DNA of 64,000 nucleotides from DASQDN01 sp963825845 (GTDB taxonomy: Bacteria; Acidobacteriota; Terriglobia; Bryobacterales; Bryobacteraceae), in contig CAWGVL010000065.1 of NCBI GenBank assembly GCA_963825845.1, forward strand, positions 124,001-188,000, read 5' to 3'. Below the pieces are notes generated by a model, which made no database searches, had not been told where the DNA came from, and saw only the letters and a program-made list of their open reading frames with translations. Of this stretch, positions 45,782 to 55,919 are shown piece after piece (within the stretch, counting starts at the first letter, position 1; each line of letters starts with the position of its first letter). The position numbers and the translations under genes were made by a program.

Positions 45782-47188
45782 ATGTTTTTAATCGCCGCGT
45801 TTCTGCTGCTGTTTGCTGAAGACGCCGGCCAGCCCATTGAACGCGCCCTGAAAAGCTTCATCCAGGTGTTTGCGGCGATGGAAGAAAACGCAGCCGACCC
45901 GATCAACCCCGCGCGCGGCATCTATGAAGGCGCAATCCCGGGCATGCTTCGGAGACTCGATCCGTTCAGCATCTTTTTCGATCCGAGCCAGTTTGAGCAG
46001 TTGAACGAACTGCAGAAATCGACGCGCAAAGGGTTTGGAAGCGTTGTCTCGATTCTGCCTGGCAGAGTCATCGTATTGCAGACCTTGCCCGGTACCCCGT
46101 CCGCGAAATCAGGGATGAGCCCAGGGGACGAAATCGTTGTCGTGAACGGAATTCCCTTGGCTCGACTGGATACGGATCAGTTGGTTCAGTTACTCAGTCA
46201 ATCGCGGAACCAGCAGGTTCGGTTGGATGTTCGCCGGCCCGGGAATGCGCGATTGATTCCTCTTGTATTGACGCCGGAGGAGGTAGATAGTCCGAGCGTT
46301 GAGCGTGCTTTCCTGATGCGGCCAAGGATAGCTTACCTCCGGGTGGGTAGCTTCGATGTGCCGACCGGCAAAGCGATTAAGGAGGCCATCGAACAACTCG
46401 GCGGCGAGAACCTGAAGGGGCTCGTGCTTGATCTGCGGAACAATCCGGGCGGCGTGGTGGCTTCGGCCCTGGAGACGGCTTCGCTGTTTTTGAAGCCTGG
46501 CCAAGTGATCGTCACTGTGAGAGGCAGGTCGGTGGGGTCGGATGAGGTGAAGGTTCCCGAGGGCGCCACTCCGTATCCGTTTCCGGTAGCCGTCCTGATC
46601 AACGGCAAGACGGCGAGCGCGTCCGAAATTGTTACTGGCGCCCTGCAGGACCACAAGCGCGGAACGATTTTGGGCGAGCAAAGTTTCGGCAAGGGGCTTG
46701 TACAGAGCGTCATGCCGCTATCTCAGGGTACGGCGGTCGCGTTGACAACGGCGTTCTATTTCACCCCGGGCGGTCGGTCGATTCAACGATCCTTGCCAGG
46801 GCAACTGGCCCAGTCGACTACCTCGGGTGGAACCGGCGGGTTAACGCCCGATCAAGTAGTCGCTCCCGAGGCGATGACGCGATTGCGCGCCGTTTTGGAC
46901 GCTACGGGCTCGTTTACGACGTTCGCGACTGAATATGTCCAGCGCGTCCGGTCGATCCCCGAGAATTTCGAGATCACTCCCGCGATTCTGGACGAGTTTC
47001 AAACGATGTTGTCAGCGCGCAACATACGACCGGGCTTGGCGGAGTGGTCCAGCGAAAGGGATTGGATCCAGAGCCGGTTGAAGCAGGAAATCCTAAATCA
47101 GGGTGTCAGTGTCGCCAAAGGCGACGAGATCGAGTTGCAGCGCGACCCCGTGGCGCTCGCGGCTCTCGCGGCTATCGGGGTACGGTAA
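45782..47188 (+). CDS. S41 C-terminal processing peptidase
   Basis: A 468-residue tail-specific protease. After a short hydrophobic start, a PDZ domain occupies about residues 75-165 (KGFGSVVSILPGRVIVL, SPGDEIVVVNGIPL) and the S41 peptidase about 175-370. The catalytic Ser is in NGKTASASEIVTGAL and the Lys in QSFGKGLVQSVMPL; GLVLDLRNNPGGVV is intact. It degrades or trims periplasmic or membrane proteins. The start lies 4 bases after ddl. Its end overlaps the dedA stop by 17 bases on the opposite strand. Confidence 0.93.
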   Translation: MFLIAAFLLLFAEDAGQPIERALKSFIQVFAAMEENAADPINPARGIYEGAIPGMLRRLDPFSIFFDPSQFEQLNELQKSTRKGFGSVVSILPGRVIVLQTLPGTPSAKSGMSPGDEIVVVNGIPLARLDTDQLVQLLSQSRNQQVRLDVRRPGNARLIPLVLTPEEVDSPSVERAFLMRPRIAYLRVGSFDVPTGKAIKEAIEQLGGENLKGLVLDLRNNPGGVVASALETASLFLKPGQVIVTVRGRSVGSDEVKVPEGATPYPFPVAVLINGKTASASEIVTGALQDHKRGTILGEQSFGKGLVQSVMPLSQGTAVALTTAFYFTPGGRSIQRSLPGQLAQSTTSGGTGGLTPDQVVAPEAMTRLRAVLDATGSFTTFATEYVQRVRSIPENFEITPAILDEFQTMLSARNIRPGLAEWSSERDWIQSRLKQEILNQGVSVAKGDEIELQRDPVALAALAAIGVR

Positions 47189-47837
47189 CGGCCTGCGCTC
47201 GCCGAGCTTTTAGAAGCTCGAGAACAACCGGGAGCACCGAGACGAGGACGATGAGAATGACCACCTTCTCGAAGTGCTTCTGGATAATTGGGAAGCCGCC
47301 AAGGTAGTAACCCGCCATCGTCATCAGGACCACCCAGCCAATGCCTCCGAAGATATTGAAAGCGAGGAACCGTGAGTAGGGCATTCCCGCGACTCCCGCA
47401 ACAAAAGGAGCGAAGGTGCGGACGATGGGTACGAATCTCGCGTATATGATCGTCTTTCCGCCGTGCTTGTCGTAAAACTGCCGGGTTCGAACCAGGTGCT
47501 CCCTCTTGAAGAAACGAGAGTCGGGGCGGTCGAACACACGGGGACCGGCTTGGCGGCCGAGAAAATATCCGGTCGCATCGCCCACGATTGCGGCAACGAT
47601 AAGGATCGCGTTGATCAGCACGATGTCCAACTGGCCTGCGCCGGCGACGACACCGATCGTAAATAACAGGGAATCACCCGGTAGGAAAAAGCCGATGAGG
47701 AGACCCGTTTCGGCGAAGACAATCGCGAAAAGGGCGGCGTAGCCAAGCCACCCCGTCATCACCGTTGATAACAACTCGATGAGGCGGGGTGGGTCGGTTA
47801 GGCTCTTGAGAAGATCGAGCAGCGAGTGCAGCATCAA
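47172..47837 (-). CDS. DedA family membrane protein
   Basis: A 221-residue polytopic inner-membrane protein. DedA signatures are FFLPGDSLLFTIGVVAG, YFLGRQAGPRVFDRPDSRFF, and RFVPIVRTFAPFVAGVAGM with the conserved arginines. DedA proteins are flippase-like, implicated in undecaprenyl-phosphate or phosphatidylethanolamine recycling and membrane homeostasis. It is coupled by ATGA (47834-47837) to the ppiD-like gene, so it is the second gene of that pair. Confidence 0.92.
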   Translation of the reverse strand: MMLHSLLDLLKSLTDPPRLIELLSTVMTGWLGYAALFAIVFAETGLLIGFFLPGDSLLFTIGVVAGAGQLDIVLINAILIVAAIVGDATGYFLGRQAGPRVFDRPDSRFFKREHLVRTRQFYDKHGGKTIIYARFVPIVRTFAPFVAGVAGMPYSRFLAFNIFGGIGWVVLMTMAGYYLGGFPIIQKHFEKVVILIVLVSVLPVVLELLKARRAQAVTVPR

Positions 47838-49765
47838 CCCTGGTAGGAGGTGACCAGCCGCTTGATCGTGTCCTGATTCTTCTTAACTTTGCCCTCTTTG
47901 ATGAGCTGGGTCATTAACCCGTCTTCGAAGAGTTCCTTCCGCTCCTGCGCTTTCTTTTGCTTCAGCGCGAGCACAATTTCCTCGCGGGAGGCGGGCAGGG
48001 CGGCGGGATCGGCTACTTGCTTCTCAGCTACCTTTGCAAGGAAAACCTGGTTGCCCAGATTGAAGGGGCCGACGATCGACCCGACCGGCTTCTCGAATGC
48101 CTCGCTCAGATAGGTGGCGGGACCGATGCCATCCGCAGCGCCGTCATGTGTGAACAACTGGGTCGTCTTCACCTCGCCGCCGATAGCTTTGGCGATGGCC
48201 TTAAGATCACCGCTGCCCTTGAGTCCCTTCAGCTTTTCTGTCGTTTCCCGTACCCGTTGTTCGGTGAGTGTTGCCACCTTCTTGTTAATCAGACTCTCTC
48301 GAATACGATCCTCGACTTCGGCAAGAGAATTGGGCTTCGGCGCTTCGACATTCGTGACTGCTGCGACGGCGAGCTTTGCGGGGCCTACCTGAATGATCGG
48401 AGAAACCTCGCCTGCCTTGAGCGTGGCCACTGTCCCTGCCAACTCCGGATTCTGACCAACCTCAGGGATGGGCAGACCGTTAGCATAGCCCTGAACATCG
48501 GAGTAGATCAGATTGTATTTGGCGGCAATCTGAGCGGCATTCTGAGGAGTTTTCGCTAATTCAGCGCGCGCCTGGTCCATCGCGGTCTGCATGCGCGCGA
48601 ACACTGCCTCGCGCTTGCGCTCGGCCGCCAATTCCGCTTTCACTTCTTCGAACGTCTTCACCTTCGCCGGCTGTTTCTCCATCGTCTGCACGATGTGGAA
48701 GCCATATTCTGTCTTCACCAGGTTGCCGATCTCCATCGGTTTCAAGGAGAAGGCCGCCTGCTCGAACGCGGGGACCATCTGGCCGCGGACAACACCCTCG
48801 TACACACCACCTTTGTCCTTGGAACCCGGATCGTCGGAGTATTGCTTGGCGAGCGCTGCAAAATCACCACCCGCGCGAACCTGCTTCAGGATGTCGTTCG
48901 CCTTTGCTTCGAGCTTCGGCAGCTCTTCCTTCGGCTTGTCGTTGGTTTTGATGAGGATATGCCGTACCTTCACGCTCTCCGGAGTGCGATACCGATCGAG
49001 GTTCTGGTTGTAGGCGGCGCGAAGATCCGCTTCATTGACTTCAACGCTGGCTCCGATCTTGGCTTCGTCGGCGATCAGCAAGTGGAAAGACCGCTTCTCG
49101 GGCGACATGTAAACGCTCCGATTCTGCTCATAGAAGGTCTTGACCTCCGCCGGTGTGACGGAGACCTCGGAGCGCAGATCCTTCGGGGTCCACGAGACGT
49201 AGTCCACCTTGACCTTATCGTTCTTGCGGTGATACTCGCCGAGGACTTCGGACGGAGTTACAATGGCACCTTCCAGGGCGATGTTCTGCAACTTCAACAA
49301 ATAGAGATTGTTCTTGATGTTGCGCTCGAATTCGGAGACGCTGAGACCCTGCTGCTGCAGGTAGGCCGTATAGACGTTTGGGATCGAACTCAGCACCACC
49401 GAGCATCTGTGGCAGCATCGAGCGGATAGCGTTCGCAACGTCCGCGTCAGACACATGGAATCCCATCCGTTCCGCCTGGTAGGCGACCGCACGTTCGGTG
49501 ATCATTTGGTCGATCAACATCGGGACGTAGTGAGGGACCATCTCTGGTGGCAGCCGCGGCTCTTCATGACGTTCTGCATCAGGGTCTGTACCTGCCGCGT
49601 CGTGATCTGCTCCTTACCGACTTCAGCGACCACTGTTTCCTGGCCTGTGCTGGGAGTTCCGTACCCCGGGATGAGCGTTACCACCATCGAAAGGGCAACA
49701 ACGCCCAGCAAGCCGCCAAGCAAATAACGTACCGCTTTGTCGCGGCTGCGAAACAGATCAAACAT
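47834..49765 (-). CDS. PpiD/SurA-like periplasmic peptidyl-prolyl isomerase, frameshifted N-terminus
   Basis: Joined, it is a roughly 640-residue chaperone. The N-terminus in its own frame (49765 to about 49545) has a membrane anchor, AVRYLLGGLLGVVALSM, then EQITTRQVQTLMQNV. Two breaks follow near 49545 and 49395. The main frame from there has a SurA-like helical domain and a parvulin PPIase domain, VKVRHILIKTND ... DFAALAKQYSDDPGSKDKGG ... IGNLVKTEYGFHIVQ. It resembles PpiD, which folds outer-membrane proteins at the inner membrane. The dedA gene is coupled behind it. Indel artefacts are the likely cause of the breaks. Confidence 0.83.
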
Positions 49766-49834
49766 GGATAGAGAAACTCCTTCGGGAAGAGAAGCTAATA
49801 GTATATCAAGGCAGGTACTTTGTACCTCAGACCA

Positions 49835-51083
49835 TTAACGAGCCCCGGTCGCGCCTATGGTATACAAATAACCGGTTGTCCGTAGGTAAAGGCGCCCATT
49901 TGAGATCGCCGGGGAGCTCAGGACATAATCGTTTAAGGCATTTTCAGCCAAAATCTCGAATTTCGGCCCAGCCTTGATTACAGTTGTCAGCCCCTCTTCA
50001 TTCGTGACGTAAATTTTCCCGTCGGCGAGTACAGGAGAGGCGCTGTACGTGCCGGGCTTCAGGCGCTGGCCACCGTAGACCTGCTGTCCGGTGTTTGAAT
50101 CGAGGCAGTAGACGATTCCACGGTCGTTGATCGAGTAAAAGTAAGTCCCGTCGGTCACCGGGTCGGAATATCCGGCCCGTTCTGGAACTGGAACACCAGG
50201 TGCGATTTCGTGATATCACCGCGACCGCCAGCCCGGAACGCCTGAAGCGGTTTCACGAGCGTCGGGACGTACACGATATTTCCGTAGGCCAGCGGTGAGG
50301 CGATCACCCGATGCGAAGGGTTGTTGGTCGGGTTGAATCCGCCCGCTCGCCAGAGTTCCTTCCCGGTTGTAAGGTCGTGTCCGGTAGCAACGTCGCCCCC
50401 GCTGACGACGAGTTCAGCAGCCGCGCCGTTGCGGACGAGAGTGGGCGTAGTATAGGCGTCCGGGGATTCATGGATTGCTTTTCGTCGGGCGCTCGACGCG
50501 CCAGACCGTTCTTCCTGAGGTTTTGTCGATCCGCAGAACATACGAGGGGTCGTCTGTCTTCATTCGCGTGCAGAGCCTGAATGTAGAGCGAGTCCTCGTG
50601 GAGCAGAGGAGAGGATGCGTATCCCCAGTACAGACCGAATTGGCCGTACTCTTTCTGTATGTCCCGCGACCACAGCTCCTTCCCTTCGTAATCGAACGCT
50701 TTCAGGATGCCGGTACCCGTCATTGCCCAGACGTTGGTTCCATCGGTGACCGGCGAAGGAGAGGACATGTCTGCTTGCGCATTTTCACGTTTCCGCCCGA
50801 CAAATGTCGCTTCCACAGCACCGAACCGCGGCTTGCCTCGACACACCAAAGCTCGAGATTGCGTCCCTCCGCTACTTTGCTTCAAGAAGATGCGGTTGCC
50901 CCAGACGATTGGAGTAGAACCGCTCCAACTCGGCATCGCGCGCTTCCAGACGACGTTTGTTTCCTGGCTCCGATGGACCGGAAGATGTCTTCATCGCTCT
51001 GCCGTTGAGCGAGGTTGGACGCCATTGCGGCCAGTTGCCCGCGATGGCGGAGACGATTGCCACAGGCCGACCGCGATTCTCAT
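49835..51083 (-). pseudogene. PQQ-like beta-propeller protein, multiple frameshifts
   Basis: Pieces in three frames form a PQQ-binding-like quinoprotein propeller. The start is ATG 51083 (signal-like MRIAVGL continuing VAIVSAIAGNWPQWR in another frame), and WPQWR is the usual opening of these propellers. Blades are seen in GTNVWAMTGTGILKAFDYEG and GTYFYSINDRGIVYCLDSNTG. It ends at 49835 with GRLYLRTTGYLYTIGA. It probably binds a cofactor or serves as a periplasmic scaffold. It starts 3 bases after the YfiT stop. At least four breaks make exact length uncertain. Confidence 0.78.
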
Positions 51084-51086
51084 CGA

Positions 51087-51619
51087 CTACCAACCCATGC
51101 GGTTTCGGAGCCCGGTGACTGAGGAGGTAATGACCTGCCGTGCGAAGCGATAAAGATGCAGTCACATCCAATCGGCTCGGTCCATTATCTCGGGGTGAAT
51201 AAATACCTGACCCCATTGTTCGGCGTCAAGCGAGCGAAGGAGAATCACCCATCGTTGGTGCAGAGTTTCCAGCAGGTCGAGAGAAAGGTCGATGGGCGCA
51301 GATTTCGCGTCGGCCAGATTCGGCCAATGCGGCTTCATCGTAGGGCTTGATTGTAGGTTCCGATTCGGTGAGCGGAAGTCGGAATCGCACGTAGCTGTTA
51401 AGTGGCTGTCCGATACATGGTGGACAAGTTGGCGGACGGACCAGCCGTCGGGCCGGTCTGAAGAAAGGGTGCTCGAGTTGCTCGTCAGTCCATTCTTGGG
51501 CCGCACTTCGAAGCTGATTTGGGGGCTCGGCGATCGCCTCTATGGCTGCATTGCTGGTCGGCCTCAGAAAGCGATTGGGGACACTAGAATCGGCCGATCG
51601 GATAGCGGAGGTCTGTCAC
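51087..51619 (-). pseudogene. YfiT/DinB-like thiol transferase, multiple frameshifts
   Basis: Reassembled over several frames, the order is that of YfiT: start MTDLRYPIGRF (GTG 51619), then AAIEAIAEPPNQLRSAAQ, DEQLEHPFF, RPDGWSVRQLVHHVSDSH, SAPIDLSLDLLETLHQRWVI and finally VITSSVTGLRNRMGW. The three His of the DinB metal site lie in VRQLVHHV and the C-terminal helices. Characterised relatives are bacillithiol-S-transferases. The gene is divergent from arsM, sharing a 98-base region with an operator-like palindrome. At least four indels. Confidence 0.72.
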
Positions 51620-51673
51620 GGTGTTCACCATATTGCGTGCTTCGAAACCCGGAAGTTTTCTGTTCACTGGTCC

Positions 51674-51700
51674 TATATATTCTAGTATCATAGAAATATA
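51674..51700. promoter_or_regulatory. AT-rich palindrome between yfiT-like gene and arsM
   Basis: TATATTCTA-GTATCA-TAGAAATATA (51676-51700) is an imperfect inverted repeat, AT-rich in a GC-rich setting, 17 bases before the arsM ATG. Similar imperfect repeats are used by ArsR/SmtB regulators. No arsR gene is seen here, so the assignment is an inference. Confidence 0.5.
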
Positions 51701-51716
51701 GGCGCAGAAAACAATT

Positions 51717-52552
51717 ATGGCAGACATCAGAGAAGTAGTACGAGAGAGACGGGCAGGCGGCTTTACGCGTTACCACGGGTGGAAGTTCCTGCTGCGGAGC
51801 GGCTAGCGCACTCGCGACTGGTTGCGACCCGATCACCAGCAATCTAGATCATCCACCAGCCTCTGACAGGTCCCAGAGGAGGCCGTAAATGCGTCGCTTG
51901 GTTGCGGCAACCCGACCGCTCTCGCCAAAATCTCAAGGAAGGCGTAGTTGTATGGGATCTCGGCTCCGGCGGCGGCATCGATGTCTTGTTATCGGCACGC
52001 CGCGCTGAACGTGGCAAGGCCTATGGCCTCGATATGACCGATGAATGCTTGCGCTCGCGAACGAGAAGCAGCGCAAGGCTGGGTCGAGGTTGTTGAGTTT
52101 CTGAAAGGGGAAATCGAGAACATTCCGCTCCCGCGTCCTGGTTGACGTGATCATCTCCAATTGTGGTGTTCAATCTCGGCTCGAGGTTATCGCGTTTTGA
52201 GTGAAGCATTTCGCGTGTGAAAGCCGGGCGGGCGATTCGCTGTGTCCGATGTGGTTACGAAGGGCGAGATACCGGCAGACATTCGCAAGAGCGTGCTGAT
52301 GTGGGCTTTGGCCGTGTCGCGGGCGCGCTCGAAGAAACGGAATATCGAGAGAAAGTCCAGCCGCGCGTGGGACTCCGGAGCAGGATCATATGGAGCGCAC
52401 CGGGTGTATCGAGTCGATGACGTGCGCGAGTTTCTGGTCGAGAAGGGGTCGATGTCGACGCGCTCGCGACGGAAGTAGATGGCAAGTTCTTCAGTGCATT
52501 TGTGCGTGCCGTGAAGCCCGCGGCGTGCTGTGGCCCAACCTGCTGTTCCTAG
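51717..52552 (+). pseudogene. arsM: Arsenite methyltransferase ArsM, frameshifted
   Basis: Over several frames the protein is ArsM-like. It begins MADIREVVRER, then GGSSCCGA, the N-terminal cysteine pair that binds As(III). SAM motif I is LGSGGGIDVLLSARR, followed by GLDMTDE, FLKGEIENIPLP, FAVSDVVTKGEIPADIRKSV, and YRVDDVREFLVEKG. The C-terminus reads KPAACCGPTCCS, the paired cysteines common in ArsM. It methylates arsenite with SAM, in the cytosol. It ends within CCTAGG shared with the msrB stop. Five or so indels. Confidence 0.82.
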
Positions 52553-53079
52553 GACGTCTTCACAAACCGAAGGGCGGCGGAGTTGATGTAGTAGCGGAGC
52601 CCCGTCGGCGCGGGACCGTCGCGGAAAACATGGCCGAGATGGGCATCGCACTTCGCGCACAGGACCTCCACCCGTTCCAGAGCAGAAAGCTTCTATCCGT
52701 CCTTCGAGTCACATTCAAGCGGACAGCGGAGCCCAGAAGCAAGGGCCACCCTGTCCGGAGTCCGAACATCTCGGATGACCGGAACAGCGTATTACCGCAG
52801 CCCACGCATCGATACAGTCCTTTCTCGTGATGACGCGCGTAAGGCCGGTATACGGCGGTTCGGTACCGGCTTCCCGGGTGACAGCGAACTCCGCGGACGA
52901 GAGTGCTACGCCATGCTCGTCTTGCGTCGATCTCTTGACTCGCGCTTCTCCCGCCGGTTCTCCGGCGTCGGAAAAGAGGAGCAGCGTGATTCGGTCGCCC
53001 GAGCCATTCGCGGCCGGGTCAGGCAGAGGCGGATCATCGTACTCGGATAGCGCGACCAGCTCGAAAAAGCGAAGGGCAT
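52549..53079 (-). pseudogene. msrB: Peptide-methionine (R)-S-oxide reductase MsrB, frameshifted
   Basis: Frames together give an MsrB. SAEFAVTREAGTEPPYTG is the family opening, KGLYRCVGCGNTLFRSSEMF (shortened here: RCVGCGNTLF) carries the first zinc cysteines, then VEVLCAKCDAHLGHVFRDGP carries the second pair, and the tail is GLRYYINSAALRFVKTS. It reduces methionine-R-sulfoxide. Its TAG (52551-52549) overlaps the arsM TAG inside CCTAGG. The start, about 53079, is uncertain. At least three indels lie in it. Confidence 0.78.
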
Positions 53080-53217
53080 GATCAGGGAGGCTCGCCGGGG
53101 TAAGCCGGTCGCGCGGGCTGCGTTTGAAATAAGTTCCTCACGTCACCCATACTTAATTGGACTGCAGATCCGACTCGCCGGCTCCAACGATTTGTCCATG
53201 GCGTAGCATCAGTCAGA

Positions 53218-54595
53218 ATGACGCGATTGTTACAAGTGACGGCACTCTCTTTCGCGGGGCTTACTTTGGCGGCTGAGCTCTTCAAAGACCCGGCTCCTCC
53301 GATTGTGCAGCGTCCGGCGGCAGTTCCGGGCGCCTTCACCGAAAGCAATCCCTGACGTTCGGGTGCATGCCAAGCCGAAGCCGCTACCTCCGAACGCGGT
53401 CACGCACGACTGGGTATCTTTCCTCGGGCCCACGCACAATGCAATCTCCGCGGAGACGAATCTCCTGCGGGAGTGGCAGAATGGAGCGCCCAACGCTGTT
53501 ATGGGAAATGCGGAAAGGCACAGGGTATAGCTCGCCTGCGATCGCAGGTGACCATCTGGTCTATATGCATCGCATGGGCGGTCAGGAGAAGGTCGAGTGT
53601 CTACATCCTGAGACAGGGGCAAAGTACTGGGATTTCGCATATGGCACACAATTCGAAGATCGCTATGGATATAACAATGGCCCGCGCGCAAGCCCGGTCC
53701 GGATCGACGGCGACCGCGTGTACACATACGGAGCCGAAGGGAAGCTGCATTGCCTGAGACTGGCGACCGGCCAGCGTCTCTGGAAGCGCGATGTGTCGGC
53801 CGAATTCAAGGTCCCGCAAGACTTCTTCGGCACTGCAACCACCCCGTTGATCGAAGGTGACCTGCTGATCCTGAACGTGGGGGCTCCCGGCGGGCCTACG
53901 ATCTAGCGTTCAACAAGCTGACAGGAAAACTCGTATGGGGAGCCGGAACCATGGGGACCGCTTATGCTGTCACCAGTCCCCGAGCGACCGTTCACGGAAA
54001 GCGCCGAATCTTCGTTTTCGCCGGCCGCGAGAGCAAGCCGCCTAGCGGAGGTCTCATCGTGCTCGATCCCAAAGACGGCTCCATCGACTTTACATTCCCC
54101 TGGAGAAGCCGCAGCTACAAATCAGTTACGCCGCCTCGCCTGTCGTCGCTGAAACCAGGTCTTCATCTCTGCGAGCTACCGTACAGGCGGAGCGCTGCTG
54201 AACCTAACGCCGGACGGCAAGTTCAACGTTGCGTGGACTTCTCCCGAGGTCGGTACCCACTTCAATACGGCAGTTGTGAAAGACGGGTATCTGTACGCCT
54301 TCGATGGACGAAACGAACCCGACGCATCGCTGGTTGCGTAGAGCTGAAAACCCGCAAGGTGATGGGGCGTGAAGTTCCGGAATGGCAGGAATCGATTACG
54401 TTCAAGGGAATCCAGGCAAGCAGACGCATGAGCACGTTTCGCGGAACACTCCTCGCCGTCGACGGCCAGTTTCTTTGCCTCGGTGAGATGGGGAATCTAC
54501 TGTGGCTGGATCTATCGCCGAAGGGTATAAGAGAGATCGCTCGCGCAAAACTGTTTACGGCTCGCGAGAACGTGGTCTGCTCCCGTCCTGAGTAA
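53218..54595 (+). pseudogene. Second PQQ-like beta-propeller protein, multiple frameshifts
   Basis: A signal peptide (MTRLLQVTALSFAGLTLAAE) and at least four frame changes give a quinoprotein-like propeller of about 450 residues. Blades are VTHDWVSFLGPTHNAISAET, EKVECLHPETGAKYWDF, GKLHCLRLATGQRLWKRD, DLAFNKLTGKLVWGAGTMG, GGLIVLDPKDGSI and GYLYAFDGRNEPDAS. These WGxTG-like turns match the outer-membrane-assembly/PQQ-like family. It likely acts in the periplasm. Neighbours are equally broken, so an error-prone stretch is the best explanation. Confidence 0.78.
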
Positions 54596-54684
54596 GGGAT
54601 CAATGTAGATTAGCCAGCACTCGAGAGACTTCACAGATAACACTGGACCTCGGCTGCTCTGTTATGATCTGCGCGACCAAATAG

Positions 54685-55513
54685 TCAGATGCCGAGTTTT
54701 CGCAGGAACGCGATATTCCGCCGGGTATCATCCATGACTGAGCCCGAGGGTGACGTCGTTTCCAACTGAGCATACCCTTTGAATCCGATATCGGCGATTG
54801 CTTTCAATATGGGTGGGTAATCAGTTTTCCTTCGCCCAAGTAGCCTTTGTCTTTGAAGTGAAACTCACAGATACGTTCGCGTCCGAGCATGCGGATCTCG
54901 CCCGGTCACATCATATCCGTTGTAGGTCAATTGCTCAGGCGTCTACCAGCATTTGAAGTGTTCGGATGCGATCTTTCGACGGCGTACCGGTTGTCCTCGC
55001 CCGAACTGGTATTCTCAAATCCGAGAATGACACCCGCCCGCTCGGCTTGTGGTACCAGTTCCTTGAATCGGTCAACAACGTAGTCTAACTCCGGACGCTG
55101 GAGCACCTGGCACTTGCCGAAGAAAACGGTCATCAGGATTCGTGCACGCAGCCTGCGGGTGATCTCGATTCCCTTTTCTACCCACTTGCTCGCCTGCGAA
55201 TCACTCTTAAGACAATTCACGTGCAGCATGTCGACGTACGTTGCCGTGATCGGAATTCCGTGCTCCTGAGAAGCTGCCACAAACGCCTTCTCGAGATCTC
55301 GTTTTCAGAGGTAGACTCTGATCTGTACTCTGACCAAGAGTTACCTGGACGGCGGCTAACCCTAGCTGTTTCGCGAGACGGTAGATTCCGGCTGGCCCCT
55401 CAGTTTGAGCACACCATCCATGTGCCAAGCTGTATCGCGGATCGATTTTGAGCGAGTAAAGTCGCAGCCGTTTGCGCTACGGAACCGGTGAGAAGATTTC
55501 GGCGGGAGATCAT
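54685..55513 (-). pseudogene. Exported sugar isomerase/epimerase-like TIM barrel, frameshifted
   Basis: The start MISRRNLLTGSVAQTAATLL (ATG 55513) is an RR-type leader. Pieces in different frames carry TIM-barrel elements: GIPITATYVDMLHVNCLKSDS, GIEITRRLRARILMTVFFGK, VILGFENTSSG (metal Glu) and the C-terminal DDTRRNIAFLRKLGI. It is a paralogue of the exported barrel at 4481-5356. At least three indels. Substrate unknown. Confidence 0.7.
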
Positions 55514-55564
55514 GGCGTCCTTTGCTCAGTTCCGAGGACCTGAGCAAAGGACATCCTATCTGAT

Positions 55565-55607
55565 AAAAGGAAGGGCCGCAGAACCCTGACGGGTTTAGCC
55601 GCGGCCT
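55565..55607 (-). terminator. Terminator-like hairpin after the DUF1328 gene
   Basis: On the minus strand GGCCGC/GCGGCC (55574-55579 and 55601-55606) frame an inner AACCC/GGGTT stem, followed by a T-rich tail (CCTTCCTTTTAT). It lies 21 bases after the DUF1328 stop and fits an intrinsic terminator. Confidence 0.75.
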
Positions 55608-55627
55608 GATTTCGTTGTGCTCAGACG

Positions 55628-55789
55628 CTAGACGCTTCGTCGTCCCGTAATGAAGCTTACCAGGAACATGACGAGGAAGATCACAAAGAGAATCTTCGCG
55701 ATGCCCGCAGCGGTACCAGCGACTCCGCCGAAACCCAAGAACGCTGCGATTAGCGCAACGACCAGAAATACCCAGGCGTAATGAAGCAT
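55628..55789 (-). CDS. DUF1328 / YtjA-type small membrane protein
   Basis: A 53-residue protein when begun at ATG 55789 (MLHYAWVFLVVALIAAFLGF), the standard YtjA length. It has two membrane helices, a Gly-rich turn FGGVAGTAAGIAKIL, and a basic end TGRRSV. The family is widespread and often stress-induced, of unknown activity. A good terminator follows. Longer upstream starts are unlikely because the extra segment does not fit the family. Confidence 0.9.
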   Translation of the reverse strand: MLHYAWVFLVVALIAAFLGFGGVAGTAAGIAKILFVIFLVMFLVSFITGRRSV

Positions 55790-55919
55790 GTTATTCAAAC
55801 CCTCCGACCGCCATATAAGCAAATTGATCACCAAATGCTTAAGTGTATGAAACGACGACCCCTGTGCCATCTTGCATCCGCCGCATACGGTGGCGGTACG
55901 GTAAGAACTCTATGCAAAC

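Noticed and set aside
44863..45921. 352-codon minus-strand frame opposite ddl
   Set aside because: It is a shadow of ddl in high-GC DNA, without recognisable domains.
47478..47495. T-loop-like GGTTCGAACC that could mark a tRNA
   Set aside because: It lies inside the dedA coding region and has no acceptor or anticodon stem around it.
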